Positions 9,121 to 17,336 are shown, numbered from the stretch's first letter. The stretch is 64,000 nt of DNA from G965207335 sp965207335 (GCA_965207335.1 OZ242267.1:310001-374000), one strand, 5' to 3'. Numbers and translations: made by a program. The notes: generated from the sequence alone by a model not told the origin.

Positions 9121-9279
9121 ACAATATTCTGATTTACAAGACATGAATGCTGGTCTTGATGATGTTTCTTCGCTTGCATGTTTAACTATACTTAATGTTT
9201 GTGAGAACTGAATCTTCTACTGTCGGTAGTTTTTCTAGTACTTTTACTGCTGGTAGTGCTGGCTTTATAAATAATTAAA
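9121..9279 (+). pseudogene. Decayed second copy of precursor 1
   Basis: Translated directly, this stretch gives SQYSDLQDMNAGLDD, very like SQYLNLQQVNAGLDN at the leader-core junction of the gene at 8683. It then reads SSLACLTILNVCEN and stops. A frame change recovers TESSTVGSFSSTFTAGSAG, matching the core of precursor 1. The leader N-terminus is missing and the frame is broken, so this is a dead paralogue from a tandem duplication. Confidence 0.75.
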
Positions 9280-9284
9280 ATTTA

Positions 9285-10850
9285 CTATTTAGTTTTTATT
9301 GGGAAAACAACACGAAAACCAAGATCATTGTTTGTATAGTTAGGCAGGGCTTCACTAGTTTGTGATATTTGTGCGGATTCCTCAGGCATTAAGTAACTAC
9401 CACCTTTGATTATTATAGCAAAAGTATTATCTCTTAAAATAGTTGTGTTAGTCCATTCTGCAACATTACCAGAAAAGCCACGAATATTATTTTTACTATC
9501 ATCCTTTGATGCACTAAGATTTAATGGACCAGTCATTATTTGTAAAGGATTTCTATTTATTGTTATAGAAGCTTTATATTTATTACCATATGGAAAGCGG
9601 GTTAGATTTTTACCAGCTAATGCCTCCCATTGCTGGGCAGATGGCAAGCTACCACCTATCCAGTTAGCAAAAGCCCAAGCACTCCACCAAGTTATATTAT
9701 TAACAGGGTGTTGAGGTTTTTGCTTTTGCTGTTGCCAATTACTTGGAGTGTGGTTAATATTATCAGGTTGTTTGGGATTATTGTAAAACCCTAAATAAAC
9801 TAAAGGGTCTAGTAAAAAAAGCTCATAAAGAGCATTGCTAGTTTCATAACGCATTACTTTTAAGCTGAGTTTTTTATTGTTAAGGGGAAAATGCTTGATA
9901 GTACCTAATTGACTATCTGTTAAATTATTTAAAAGAGCTGGTATTTTTGCTATTATAGATGGACCTAATATACGAGTTGCTGGTGGTATAAAAACTACAC
10001 TACTAGTACTGGCCCATGGCATGGTAAGTGAGCTAATATTATTATTTTTACTATCATAAACACAGCGAAAACCAGAATATTGTGAGCGAAAATCAAAAGC
10101 TGCTCTGCGGCGAATTAGGTTTATTGCATTTAGTTTATAAGGACGATTATAAGCATTACCGCCCATTAAAACAGGCTTATTATTTAAGGTAGTCCATTCT
10201 AATAAATTATTACCTAAATCATGAATACCATCTTCATTATCTGTTTTTGGATATGAGTTACAACTTGGGGCAATATTTAATATACTATCTTGGTATTGCC
10301 ATGGTGAGCTATTAAATGTATTGCCCCACGGATATATAGTGTTATTACTGCCAGTACTGATAGCTTCAAACTCTTGGGCGGTTGGCAATCTACCATTTGC
10401 TGATTTACAATAAGCCCAAGCATCAAAAAAACTAATACCGCCTACACTAACATTTAATTGCCCTAATATGCTATGGTCTTGTGTTTGACTTTTATAATGC
10501 CAATTTTTTGGTTGTTTTTGGTGTTTTTTAGTTGTTTTTATTTGTAGTGCTTGCCAGCTAGCAAATCGTCTAAAATTACCCTGTGTTACCTCACATTTAT
10601 CAACTAACATGCCAGTTAAGTTAGTAGTACTAGGATGGCGTTTAAATTGTGCTAATAGTTGAGTGTTATTTTTAAGATATGCTAAATGCTCTTGTAATAA
10701 TATATCAAGAGGATGGATAATAACAGGCTCTTGTTGTTGTACTGTTACTAAGTCTAAATTTTTAGGTGCTAAATAAATCCAACGCCACCATACAAATAAT
10801 AATAAAGTTATTATAATAATAAATAAAGTTGTAGATAATTTATACTTCAT
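9285..10850 (-). CDS. Membrane-anchored protein with two FGE/SUMF1-like domains
   Basis: 521 residues from MKYKLS. A frame six codons longer exists, but its extra codons lie in a mini-element end. One N-terminal transmembrane helix (residues about 6-22) is followed by two SUMF1/FGE-sulfatase repeats. Domain 1 (about 55-265) shows GRLPTAQEFEAIS, YPWGN, NLLEWT and SGFRCVY; domain 2 (about 310-518) shows GGSLPSAQQWEAL, FPYGN, GNVAEWT, KGGSYLMPE and LGFRVVF. The catalytic Cys pair of true formylglycine-generating enzymes is not visible, so it may be a structural member, as GldJ/GldK are. It ends the operon that starts at 14257. Confidence 0.82.
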   Translation of the reverse strand: MKYKLSTTLFIIIITLLLFVWWRWIYLAPKNLDLVTVQQQEPVIIHPLDILLQEHLAYLKNNTQLLAQFKRHPSTTNLTGMLVDKCEVTQGNFRRFASWQALQIKTTKKHQKQPKNWHYKSQTQDHSILGQLNVSVGGISFFDAWAYCKSANGRLPTAQEFEAISTGSNNTIYPWGNTFNSSPWQYQDSILNIAPSCNSYPKTDNEDGIHDLGNNLLEWTTLNNKPVLMGGNAYNRPYKLNAINLIRRRAAFDFRSQYSGFRCVYDSKNNNISSLTMPWASTSSVVFIPPATRILGPSIIAKIPALLNNLTDSQLGTIKHFPLNNKKLSLKVMRYETSNALYELFLLDPLVYLGFYNNPKQPDNINHTPSNWQQQKQKPQHPVNNITWWSAWAFANWIGGSLPSAQQWEALAGKNLTRFPYGNKYKASITINRNPLQIMTGPLNLSASKDDSKNNIRGFSGNVAEWTNTTILRDNTFAIIIKGGSYLMPEESAQISQTSEALPNYTNNDLGFRVVFPIKTK

Positions 10851-10855
10851 TATTA

Positions 10856-11019
10856 GAGACCTTTGCATAAATAGGGATGATTAACAGAATTCTGATTTTT
10901 GCTTAATTGATGATATTCTATCAAGCATGCCCTAGTTGTTCTAAGGTTGGTTTGATAAAAATTATCAAGTGAGTGGAAAGCGGGGTTCTGATGATTATTC
11001 ATGTTTGTGCAAATGTCTC
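10856..11019. mobile_element. 164-bp MITE-like element, copy 2
   Basis: Ends are GAGACCTTTGCATAAA and a diverged TTTGTGCAAATGTCTC, with TTA on both flanks. It separates the stop codon of the gene ending at 11020 from the FGE-like gene; the right-hand TTA is the complement of that TAA stop. The ATG in its left end adds six spurious codons in frame to the FGE-like gene. Confidence 0.85.
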
Positions 11020-12738
11020 TTAATTACTTTTTTTAATATGATAGCGAAATAATAACATTAATAGTACAATTAATGCAATAAACCATATTAAAGGCATTAA
11101 ACTTTGACTATTATCTTGGCTACTAATAAGAGGGTTGGCTATTGGTATTTTATTTAGTCGTAATTGATTAGCACCAGAATCTATAGCTAATTTGTTACCA
11201 TCAAGGCTAGAATAAACAAATCCTAGACTAATATCTTCTAACTTAGCATCTAAAACAGCAATAGGTCGCCATCTTATTTCTTGGTTTTGCCATTGCTCTG
11301 GGTGTAATAATATAGTATAGCCCTTAGGAATATCTAATACTTCTCCTTTAAACAAGCTAGGGTAAAGACGCATAAGCAGTGAGGGTTTAATTTCATTTAG
11401 TTTTATAAGTGGCTCAACCCAAGGTGTAAACTGATGAGTTTGTAGAATAATTTTTGGCATAGGAGAATTAGTTTTAAGTAGTAGTTTATTATTGTTAGAA
11501 TTTGCTTTATTAACTATAGCACTAAGAGGGGTATAAGCAGGATTTTTTTGCTCATCTAAAGCCTTAGCTATTAATTTTACCAATGGATAATAAGATAGTT
11601 TTTCTAAGTTTATTTGTTTGCTAGCAAAATATCTTATTAGCGTATCAGCATTAGTTATATTTAAGGTTTTTTGCTTTTCAGCAATCTCAAGAAGTTTAAA
11701 TAAATAACTAAGCACAACTATGTTATATTCTTGTGCTTTTAATGTAATTTCTTCATTTTCTTCATTATTATTTGTTTGGTTTTTTGTGTCTATATTAGGA
11801 ATATGGATTTTCATTGAGCGCTCTCCTGGGGTTTTTCCTACTCCTTTTTGTATGGCTTTTTGGTAATCATCTTCTGTATAAATAGCTTGATTATAATAAA
11901 GGCTAAGGTATTTTTGAATATCAGGAATATCACTGTTAGCTATGTTTTGTATTTCTTCTTGACTTAGACCACTAGATTGTTGTGTAGGTGGCAGTAAACT
12001 ATCATAATTTAATTCTTGCATTGTGTTTGCATCTGCTAAGTTAGTGTATTGTAATATTTGTGTTATTTGTTGTGCTTGTCCTTCTCCTTGCTTTTCATTT
12101 AGTGTTTCTCCTTTATAGTTGTTATTATTTTGTTTTTCTGCCTCATCTTGTGTATTGTTATCAGCTTGTTGATTGCCAAAAGTTTTTTCTGAATTAAGAA
12201 TATTATTTTTCAAAGGTGGTAAATGTTCACCTAAATAATGCCAATGTCGTGGGCGGATATTATGCTCTCTTAATATAGCAAGCACAACATAATATTCACT
12301 AACAGAATGTATATCAATGCGTATTTTTTGTTTTTCTATGTCACTTAGAGTATTTATATATCTATCAAAGGCATTATTTTCTCGTAATAACTCATTCCTA
12401 TACATATTAGTATTAACATTAAAAATACGCATATAACCATTATGCAATTCAATAATTGGTGCTTCTGTTGGATTGCAGTCGTGTGTTATTATGCAGGAAT
12501 TATAATCATGCAGTCTAGCAGGGGGACTAGATGGTAGGTCATTAAATACTACACTACTAGATAATTGTCGGGCTAATAAAGATGTAACATCAGCATTTTT
12601 TTCTAGTTCATCTTGTGCTTGTTGTTGCTGTACATTTAGTGAGATAATAATAAGAATAATAATAACTGCTACACTGTTTGCTAAAATATCAGCTAATGCA
12701 ACGCCACCATGTTTAAAAGAGAAATCTGATGCCCTCAT
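11020..12738 (-). CDS. Large ExbD-like protein with N- and C-terminal membrane helices
   Basis: 572 residues. The N-terminal helix (about 14-36), ALADILANSVAVIIILII, has the ExbD/TolR/MotB layout of an acidic residue (Asp17) at the mouth of a single transmembrane segment. A long soluble region follows, Gln/Asn-rich in the middle (about 185-270), with a second helix at the C-terminus (about 547-565) ending in basic residues. I know no named family for the soluble part. It starts 2 bases after the smaller ExbD-like gene and belongs to the same operon. A second B-type subunit or a periplasmic stator/effector is inferred. Confidence 0.6.
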   Translation of the reverse strand: MRASDFSFKHGGVALADILANSVAVIIILIIISLNVQQQQAQDELEKNADVTSLLARQLSSSVVFNDLPSSPPARLHDYNSCIITHDCNPTEAPIIELHNGYMRIFNVNTNMYRNELLRENNAFDRYINTLSDIEKQKIRIDIHSVSEYYVVLAILREHNIRPRHWHYLGEHLPPLKNNILNSEKTFGNQQADNNTQDEAEKQNNNNYKGETLNEKQGEGQAQQITQILQYTNLADANTMQELNYDSLLPPTQQSSGLSQEEIQNIANSDIPDIQKYLSLYYNQAIYTEDDYQKAIQKGVGKTPGERSMKIHIPNIDTKNQTNNNEENEEITLKAQEYNIVVLSYLFKLLEIAEKQKTLNITNADTLIRYFASKQINLEKLSYYPLVKLIAKALDEQKNPAYTPLSAIVNKANSNNNKLLLKTNSPMPKIILQTHQFTPWVEPLIKLNEIKPSLLMRLYPSLFKGEVLDIPKGYTILLHPEQWQNQEIRWRPIAVLDAKLEDISLGFVYSSLDGNKLAIDSGANQLRLNKIPIANPLISSQDNSQSLMPLIWFIALIVLLMLLFRYHIKKSN

Positions 12739-12740
12739 TA

Positions 12741-13268
12741 TTACGGTCTTATTGAGCGTTTTATATGCTTAGGTAAATCTTGCAAACGCACGGTAGAAAG
12801 TAAGTCTTTATTAGCTATAATCCAACCAATATTTATCGATCTATTTAAATAGTGTACTCGCAGACATTCACGGGCTATAGCCATTGTTTCTACACTTTTA
12901 TCTGTGATAGCAAATATTAATTGTTTACGATTTTTATTATTGTAAATTTTTTCTACATAACGGATGAAAGGGCTATTTTGTTTACAAATATTAGCCTTTA
13001 TTATCTCTTCATTGGTTTCTATAATTCGTATTTTATCAGCATAGGATATGACAACAAATCCCTCACTGCCATCTTGCCATGATACTTTATATTTTGCTGC
13101 CTCTGTTGAGCGTTCAAGCATAGCAGTAATGTTTTTTGAGACTACTAAATTAGTCAAGATGAAAATAATAATAAGAAGTGCTAATGCTGAACCAAACACT
13201 TCAATAGTTGGTGTATCAATATCACCTCGTAAGTGATATCCTCTTGGTTTAAAAAATACTTGTTTCAA
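12741..13268 (-). CDS. ExbD/TolR-like single-helix protein
   Basis: 175 residues with one transmembrane helix (about 23-44). IDTPTIEVFGSALALLIIIF aligns with the ExbD pattern around its proton-carrying Asp (VTPLIDVMLVLLIIFM); here the acidic residue is Glu23. A periplasmic domain of about 125 residues follows. The start is TTG, overlapping the TGA of the channel gene (TTGA), so translation is probably coupled. The fold call is from the helix motif only; the periplasmic part is not recognisable. With the channel at 13265 it would make a proton-driven A5B2-type motor. Confidence 0.65.
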   Translation of the reverse strand: MKQVFFKPRGYHLRGDIDTPTIEVFGSALALLIIIFILTNLVVSKNITAMLERSTEAAKYKVSWQDGSEGFVVISYADKIRIIETNEEIIKANICKQNSPFIRYVEKIYNNKNRKQLIFAITDKSVETMAIARECLRVHYLNRSINIGWIIANKDLLSTVRLQDLPKHIKRSIRP

Positions 13269-14257
13269 TCAAGTTTCTCTATTAAATTAATTAAATGTCG
13301 TTCTTCCCACCTATACAAAAGAGTTTGTATTAATGCTAAAATTATTGATAAAGAAAGGGCAATTAGCGTAGTATCAAATGCAATACCAAGAGGAGTTAGT
13401 GCCGATGTTAATAATTGTGTTACTTCTGAGGTACTGTTTTCTAAAATAATACCTAAATTTTGTGTTGCCAAAGAAATGCCTAATACAGTACCAATAAAAC
13501 CTAATATTGGTATAGCCCAGTTAATATAACGGGGCAGGGCATAGAATGCTTCAAATTGCTGCCAAATCATATTACCTAGTGTTTCTTTACTATTATGATA
13601 GTTATTTTCGTATGCACTATTTAAGTAAGAAGTATTATTAGAAAAATTATGCATTTCCTTTGCCATTAATAGCCATTTAGCTACAAATAATAACAAGCCC
13701 CAAAAAAATAAAGTTAAAGTAATAGGTGGTATTATTCCTCGTTGTAAAAATTTTACCGCTAATTGACTTACAATAGCAGAGTCCGATACAGATAGCCATG
13801 CTATGCACATATCAGCTATAATAAGGGCAATACAAAAGGTATTAATAACAGGCGGTGTTGGTAATGCTTGCTCAATAATTTTATGCAAACTTGTTTTGTC
13901 TGTTGTATTATTGTAATTAAGCCACAGTAATTGTTGTGTAGCTGCTATAACAAGTGCTAGTATCAAAATAAGCAAATTAATTGATAAATCTACCCGTTGA
14001 CCGTTAAGAAGTGCTTGCCAAAGTAATACTGATGCGACAGATACTATTAAAAATAATGCTAATAAATTAGATAAAAAATTAATACGATAATAATGCACTC
14101 GTAGCAAAGATAATATATTAGGAATACTAAATATAAAACCCAATAGTATCCAATAATAAGACCAAGATAATATTTGTGTTAATAAGAAAAAACAAACAGG
14201 TATAGTAATGGCACAAATTATCAGTGTTATTTTTGTAAAGAATGTTTGATTTGTCAT
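13265..14257 (-). CDS. MotA/TolQ/ExbB-type proton channel subunit
   Basis: 330 residues, longer than ExbB (about 240) through an extra hydrophobic N-terminal region with four helices. The C-terminal third carries the family core: WAIPILGFIGTVLGISLATQ (helix 2) and TPLGIAFDTTLIALSLSIIL (helix 3, with the Thr pair that lines the proton path in this family). It heads a four-gene operon with the ExbD-like protein, the large two-helix protein and the FGE-like protein. TonB, TolA and OmpA-type genes are absent, so this is not a standard Exb, Tol or Mot system. Confidence 0.82.
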   Translation of the reverse strand: MTNQTFFTKITLIICAITIPVCFFLLTQILSWSYYWILLGFIFSIPNILSLLRVHYYRINFLSNLLALFLIVSVASVLLWQALLNGQRVDLSINLLILILALVIAATQQLLWLNYNNTTDKTSLHKIIEQALPTPPVINTFCIALIIADMCIAWLSVSDSAIVSQLAVKFLQRGIIPPITLTLFFWGLLLFVAKWLLMAKEMHNFSNNTSYLNSAYENNYHNSKETLGNMIWQQFEAFYALPRYINWAIPILGFIGTVLGISLATQNLGIILENSTSEVTQLLTSALTPLGIAFDTTLIALSLSIILALIQTLLYRWEERHLINLIEKLD

Positions 14258-14570
14258 AGTGTTTATTATAGATAATTTTTTAATAATTTTTTATTTTATA
14301 GTAGAGTTTTTGTATAATTTAAGTAAAGTTGTATAATTTTTACATAATTTTTTTTATTATATAAAGTTGTAATGTAAAGTAGGGTTAGTTTTTGCATAAT
14401 TGTATAAAGTTGTGTAGGGGGTTTTTACATAATTTTTGTATTATATGTTGTATAAATACAAAATATAATGTAAACATTTTGTATTTTATTGTTTTTTAAT
14501 TGAGGGGCAGAACTAGTTTTAGTATTACAATATATAAAAAAAGTACCCAGAATAACGAATTAGAATTATA

Positions 14571-14645
14571 CCCACCGTCATTGCGAGACTTGATAAAGGC
14601 GTGAGATTGCCACACACAAAAAGCAGTGTTCGCAATGACGGTGGG
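14571..14645. repeat. Inverted-repeat element, CGTCATTGCGA type
   Basis: CCCACCGTCATTGCGA and TCGCAATGACGGTGGG form a perfect 16-base inverted repeat around a 43-base middle (GACTTGATAAAGGCGTGAG and onward). Partial copies begin near 14737, 15044, 15188, 17560, 18108, 29700, 30589 and 30736. Similar hairpins are common interspersed repeats in bacterial genomes. Confidence 0.8.
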
Positions 14646-14820
14646 AGTAATTGAGTACTATTATGTTGCCTGAGACAAAAAGCAATGTTTGTAGTGACGA
14701 TGTAAAAAAAATACCCACAATAACAAATTAGAATTATACCCACCGTCATTGCGAGCCTTGTAAAAGGCGTGGCAATCTCGTGCTACAAAAGCGATGTGAT
14801 TTAAAAAAAGTACCTAAAAT

Positions 14821-14870
14821 AGTAAGCAAGGCTTACTTTGGGGAATATCCCCAAACCCCTAACAGCAATT
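14821..14870. repeat. Double-hairpin repeat (GTAAGC / GGGGAATATCCCC), copy 1
   Basis: Fifty bases: hairpin AGTAAGCAAGGCTTACT followed by the palindrome TTGGGGAATATCCCCAA, then ACCCCTAACAGCAATT. Further copies lie at 17685-17734, 18171-18220, 29829-29878 and 30206-30255. This copy is followed directly by T-run plus the GGGGC hairpin, with no mini-element between, and so serves as an empty site for comparison. Confidence 0.8.
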
Positions 14871-14882
14871 GTTTTTTTAATT

Positions 14883-14931
14883 GAGGGGCAGAACTAGTTT
14901 GCACACTATAACCATTGTACAACAGCCCCTC
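14883..14931. repeat. GGGGC hairpin repeat, copy 1
   Basis: GAGGGGC at 14883 pairs with GCCCCTC at 14925, around a loop beginning AGAACTAGTTT and ending TGTACAACA. Other copies are at 17404-17452, 17949-17998, 18401-18448, 30002-30049 and 30436-30482, always followed by AAAC(T/A)CCCCATATA-type sequence. Confidence 0.75.
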
Positions 14932-15277
14932 AAACTCCCCATATATACATTGTACTTATAAGGTATATTTTTGTTGTGAGATATTCACGGTGTGATTTAA
15001 AAAAAGTACTAAGAATTGAGAATTGAGAATTGAGAATTATACCCACCGTCATTGTGAGCCTTGATAAAGGCGTGGCAATCTAGTGCTACAAAAGCGATGT
15101 AATTTAAAAAAGCACTAACAATAACGAATTGGAATTATGCTAAATGTCGATTAAAAAAAGTACCAACAATGAAGAATTAGAATTATACCCACCGTAATTG
15201 CGAGTCTTGATAAAGGCATGGCAATCTCATCTTACAAATATGGTGCAATTAAGTATTGTGTCCCTAAAACTCTCTGT

Positions 15278-15337
15278 GTATAACGCCCAAACTCAGCGAG
15301 CGGTGTAAGCCGTCCGCTGGAATGATTTGTTAGGTGC
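15278..15337 (-). other. attC-like integron recombination site 1
   Basis: On the minus strand the site starts ACCTAAC (consensus RYYYAAC) and ends GTTATAC (close to GTTRRRY). The inside can fold: CCAGCGGACGG faces CCGCTCGCTG around CTTACA. Such TAACAAATCATTCCAGCGGAC / GCTGAGTTTGGGCGTTA signatures are typical of chromosomal-integron attC sites. It lies 100 bases downstream of the minus-strand gene ending at 15438, where a cassette attC belongs. Confidence 0.75.
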
Positions 15338-15378
15338 TTTTATAGTCATAAGTCATTGTTTTTACTAAAATTAAAAAT

Positions 15379-15399
15379 CAAGTGATACTGACTCCCTTG
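15379..15399 (-). repeat. REP-like hairpin near the end of a cassette
   Basis: On the minus strand this reads CAAGGGAGTCAGTATCACTTG, matching the CAAAGGGGTCAGTATCCTTTG hairpins that precede the transposase fragment at 17317. It is probably a dispersed REP associated with that transposase type, and it could also act as a transcript end for the gene at 15438. Confidence 0.5.
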
Positions 15400-15437
15400 A
15401 TTTCTTGATTTTTTTTGTTATACTTTGATTTATTTTG

Positions 15438-16196
15438 TTAAACATCATACTTATTGTACTTATTTTTACGCTTCTTATTATCTCTATTCTCTATTTTTAG
15501 TTCTTGTAATTTTAGTCCCCTTAAATATTTATCAAAATTTGATTCTATTGATTTATTATTATATTCTACATATAAATTCCAATTAATATAATCTTTTTGT
15601 CTATCTTTAGTATAGTCGTCAGTTTGCGTGGTAGTATCACATTTAACCGTGATTACTCCAGAATTATGTACATTACTAATTAAAGCCATTGAGTCCTGAC
15701 CCATAAAAGACATTCTGCTACTATAAAATATTACTTCATATTTTTGTTCTACAATATCTACAAATTTTTTTATTTGCATTTCACAATCTTTTCTTCCCTT
15801 TGCAGGATTGCTTTGTGCTAATATTTTATATACCTTTTTATTCTCATCTACAAATACCTCAAATTTTGATAAAAATGAGATAGCATTCATAGGCTGGAAT
15901 TCAGTGCTAATCTCTTTACCAAGCCACTCTATTTTAGATGGTTTTGCTTTTTCAAATACACTACCGAACTTTATGCCAAAAGCCCTATTTATAGGTTTAT
16001 TTGTTGTCCTTACAAATTTATAACTAATTAACCCCTCTTTATGTAAAAAAATAGCACTATTATTTATACCTTCATCAAGGCTTTCGGCAACATCTGAAAA
16101 GAATTCTTTAGGGTTTTCAACAATATCTGAAAAAAATCCAGCATTACTTTTAGTTACGATAAAAAATATCACTAATATTATAATTATAATTTTCAT
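15438..16196 (-). CDS. Cassette-borne exported protein of unknown function
   Basis: 252 residues from MKIIII. An earlier in-frame ATG at 16223 lies inside the attC R' box (GTTAGGT), outside the cassette body, so MKIIII is preferred. Residues 1-19 form a signal peptide ending in KSNAG. The mature part holds no motif I recognise; it has two Cys (in KDCEMQ and VKCDTT) and a basic, Lys/Asn-rich C-terminus. Attachment-type sites lie on both sides (16215-16281 and 15278-15337), so the gene is the payload of a single integron cassette. Confidence 0.65.
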   Translation of the reverse strand: MKIIIIILVIFFIVTKSNAGFFSDIVENPKEFFSDVAESLDEGINNSAIFLHKEGLISYKFVRTTNKPINRAFGIKFGSVFEKAKPSKIEWLGKEISTEFQPMNAISFLSKFEVFVDENKKVYKILAQSNPAKGRKDCEMQIKKFVDIVEQKYEVIFYSSRMSFMGQDSMALISNVHNSGVITVKCDTTTQTDDYTKDRQKDYINWNLYVEYNNKSIESNFDKYLRGLKLQELKIENRDNKKRKNKYNKYDV

Positions 16197-16214
16197 ATAT
16201 TTGTTATGTTTGCT

Positions 16215-16281
16215 ACCTAACATTTGAACTAAGGGGCTGGGGTGCGTTTCCCCAGTCCCACTTCAGTGATTAGTTAGGGGC
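16215..16281 (-). other. attC-like integron recombination site 2
   Basis: On the minus strand CCTAAC (R'') and GTTAGGT (R') are complementary ends. The interior folds as TGAA..GGG.CTGGGG facing CCCCAG.CCC..TTCA around AAACGCA. Both this and the site at 15278 are preceded by the same TACTTATGACTATAAAAG-type sequence on the minus strand, so the two cassettes share their 3' flank. Confidence 0.8.
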
Positions 16282-16336
16282 TTTTATAGTCATAAGTTAT
16301 TATTTTTACTAAAAATATATCATCCATATTGATTTA

Positions 16337-17062
16337 TTATTTTTGCGACAATTCTACAATATAATTTAGCAGTGATATACCCTTTAAACTATTTCTTTTT
16401 GTGCCGTATTTTAATGCATTTCCATGCAAAATATAATGGCGATTTGGTATTTTTGTTTCTTCATTGACATGATTATCTATGGATGCTTTTTGCTTCAGAG
16501 AATTAAAAAATATTTTACTAAAACCATCAATATCATTCTCATTGATAAATTTATTTATTTTATTTTTATTATTATTCATAAAGAAGTTTTCACCGCAAGT
16601 TATTTCTTTAAAAATACCATCTATTTGAATTAAAAATATTGGAACTGATAAATTATATTTACCTTGTTTATGTGCTTTAAATGCATCTTCTAATATATGC
16701 TCTCTATTTGTGTATTTAGATATTACATTATTCTTAATGTTGTTAATATTCTTATCAAAATACATTTCAAATAGTTGCTCTATTAACTCAATATTATTTG
16801 GCTCTTTCAAGTCTCTTTCTAACTTATGTATCCATGAAAGTTGCATATTAATGTCAAAATACCAACCACATTTCATAAGTTTTTTTAAAACAGCAGGAAG
16901 TTTATCATTTGTTTCTTCAATAAATTTATGAAATTGCTCTGCCTTATCATTAATTTCTTCAATAGATTTATTAAATTGCTCGAATGGTTCATTAATTTTA
17001 GAAATAAAAGTATTAAATGTATTATTTATTTCATTTACTACACTACTAATATTTGTATTCAT
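16337..17062 (-). CDS. HEPN-like cassette protein, possible abortive-infection type
   Basis: 241 residues, no signal peptide. Residues 1-55 look like a coiled coil (FNKSIEEINDKAEQFHKFIEE). The C-terminus has NRHYILHG, with R208-x4-H213 fitting the R-x4-6-H motif of HEPN ribonuclease-fold proteins. Similar RHxILHG endings occur in uncharacterised defence-associated proteins; I cannot confirm the family. It is followed by an attC-like site, so it is a cassette gene. A 3' scrap of another gene ends 6 bases before its start, so a partner gene was lost. Confidence 0.55.
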   Translation of the reverse strand: MNTNISSVVNEINNTFNTFISKINEPFEQFNKSIEEINDKAEQFHKFIEETNDKLPAVLKKLMKCGWYFDINMQLSWIHKLERDLKEPNNIELIEQLFEMYFDKNINNIKNNVISKYTNREHILEDAFKAHKQGKYNLSVPIFLIQIDGIFKEITCGENFFMNNNKNKINKFINENDIDGFSKIFFNSLKQKASIDNHVNEETKIPNRHYILHGNALKYGTKRNSLKGISLLNYIVELSQK

Positions 17063-17068
17063 TTATTT

Positions 17069-17160
17069 TTACCCCCAGTATATAATCTTTATAGGTCCAT
17101 ATTTAGAATCTTCAATTTTGTAAGCACTCTTTACTGCTCCGTTATAAAAAACAAAAATAT
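17069..17160 (-). pseudogene. 3' remnant of a lost upstream partner gene
   Basis: The minus-strand frame reads FYNGAVKSAYKIEDSKYG then PIKIIYWG and stops 6 bases before the ATG at 17062. The composition looks coding and the spacing is operon-like. Upstream it is cut by the 87-bp tandem repeat at 17163. Short, so only a tentative call. Confidence 0.35.
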
Positions 17161-17162
17161 AT

Positions 17163-17336
17163 AATCAAAGGGGTCAGTATCCTTTGATTTTAAGTATAAT
17201 AAAACTTAATTATACAACCCCCAATCAAAATGTCAAGACAACCAAGAATAATCAAAGGGGTCAGTATCCTTTGATTTTAAGTATAATAAAACTTAATTAT
17301 ACAACCCCCAATCAAAATGTCAAGACAACCAAGAAT
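17163..17336 (+). repeat. Two tandem copies of an 87-bp REP/transposase-start unit
   Basis: Units 17163-17249 and 17250-17336 are identical or nearly so. Each has the hairpin CAAAGGGGTCAGTATCCTTTG, an A+T-rich stretch, ACAACCCCCAATC and then ATGTCAAGACAACCAAGAAT, the first codons of a REP-associated transposase. Only the second copy continues into transposase code. Confidence 0.85.

Larger units (their letters stand above)
14258..15277. other. Non-coding repeat field between the motor operon and the integron
   Basis: About 1 kb without a credible gene. The first 220 bases are extremely A+T-rich, with recurring TGTATAA and ACATAATTTTT words. The rest is a mosaic of the repeats listed separately, linked by spacer pieces such as AAAAAAAGTACC and AATAACGAATTAGAATTAT that recur at 17.5-18.1 kb and 29.7-30.7 kb. 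Short frames here (for example 14525-14749) are formed by the repeats. Confidence 0.7.

Noticed and set aside
9285..10850. Calling the double SUMF1 protein a catalytic formylglycine-generating enzyme
   Set aside because: The paired catalytic Cys region expected before the final GFR motif is not visible in either domain, and no sulfatase gene is near.
13265..14257. Zorya-type defence (ZorAB) assignment for the channel operon
   Set aside because: ZorB has an OmpA-like peptidoglycan domain, and Zorya includes ZorC/ZorD or ZorE; none is found here.
14525..14749. 74-codon minus-strand frame in the first repeat field
   Set aside because: It is built from CGTCATTGCGA repeats and repeats its own peptide (MTVGIILI), as expected for translated repeats.
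15438..16223. Longer start (16223) for the exported cassette protein
   Set aside because: The first nine codons are inside the attC R' box; the signal peptide begins at MKIIII.
17163..17336. Possible CRISPR array
   Set aside because: Only two adjacent 87-bp units with no unique spacers, and they contain a transposase start. The irregular repeats at 21955-22275 also lack constant spacing.
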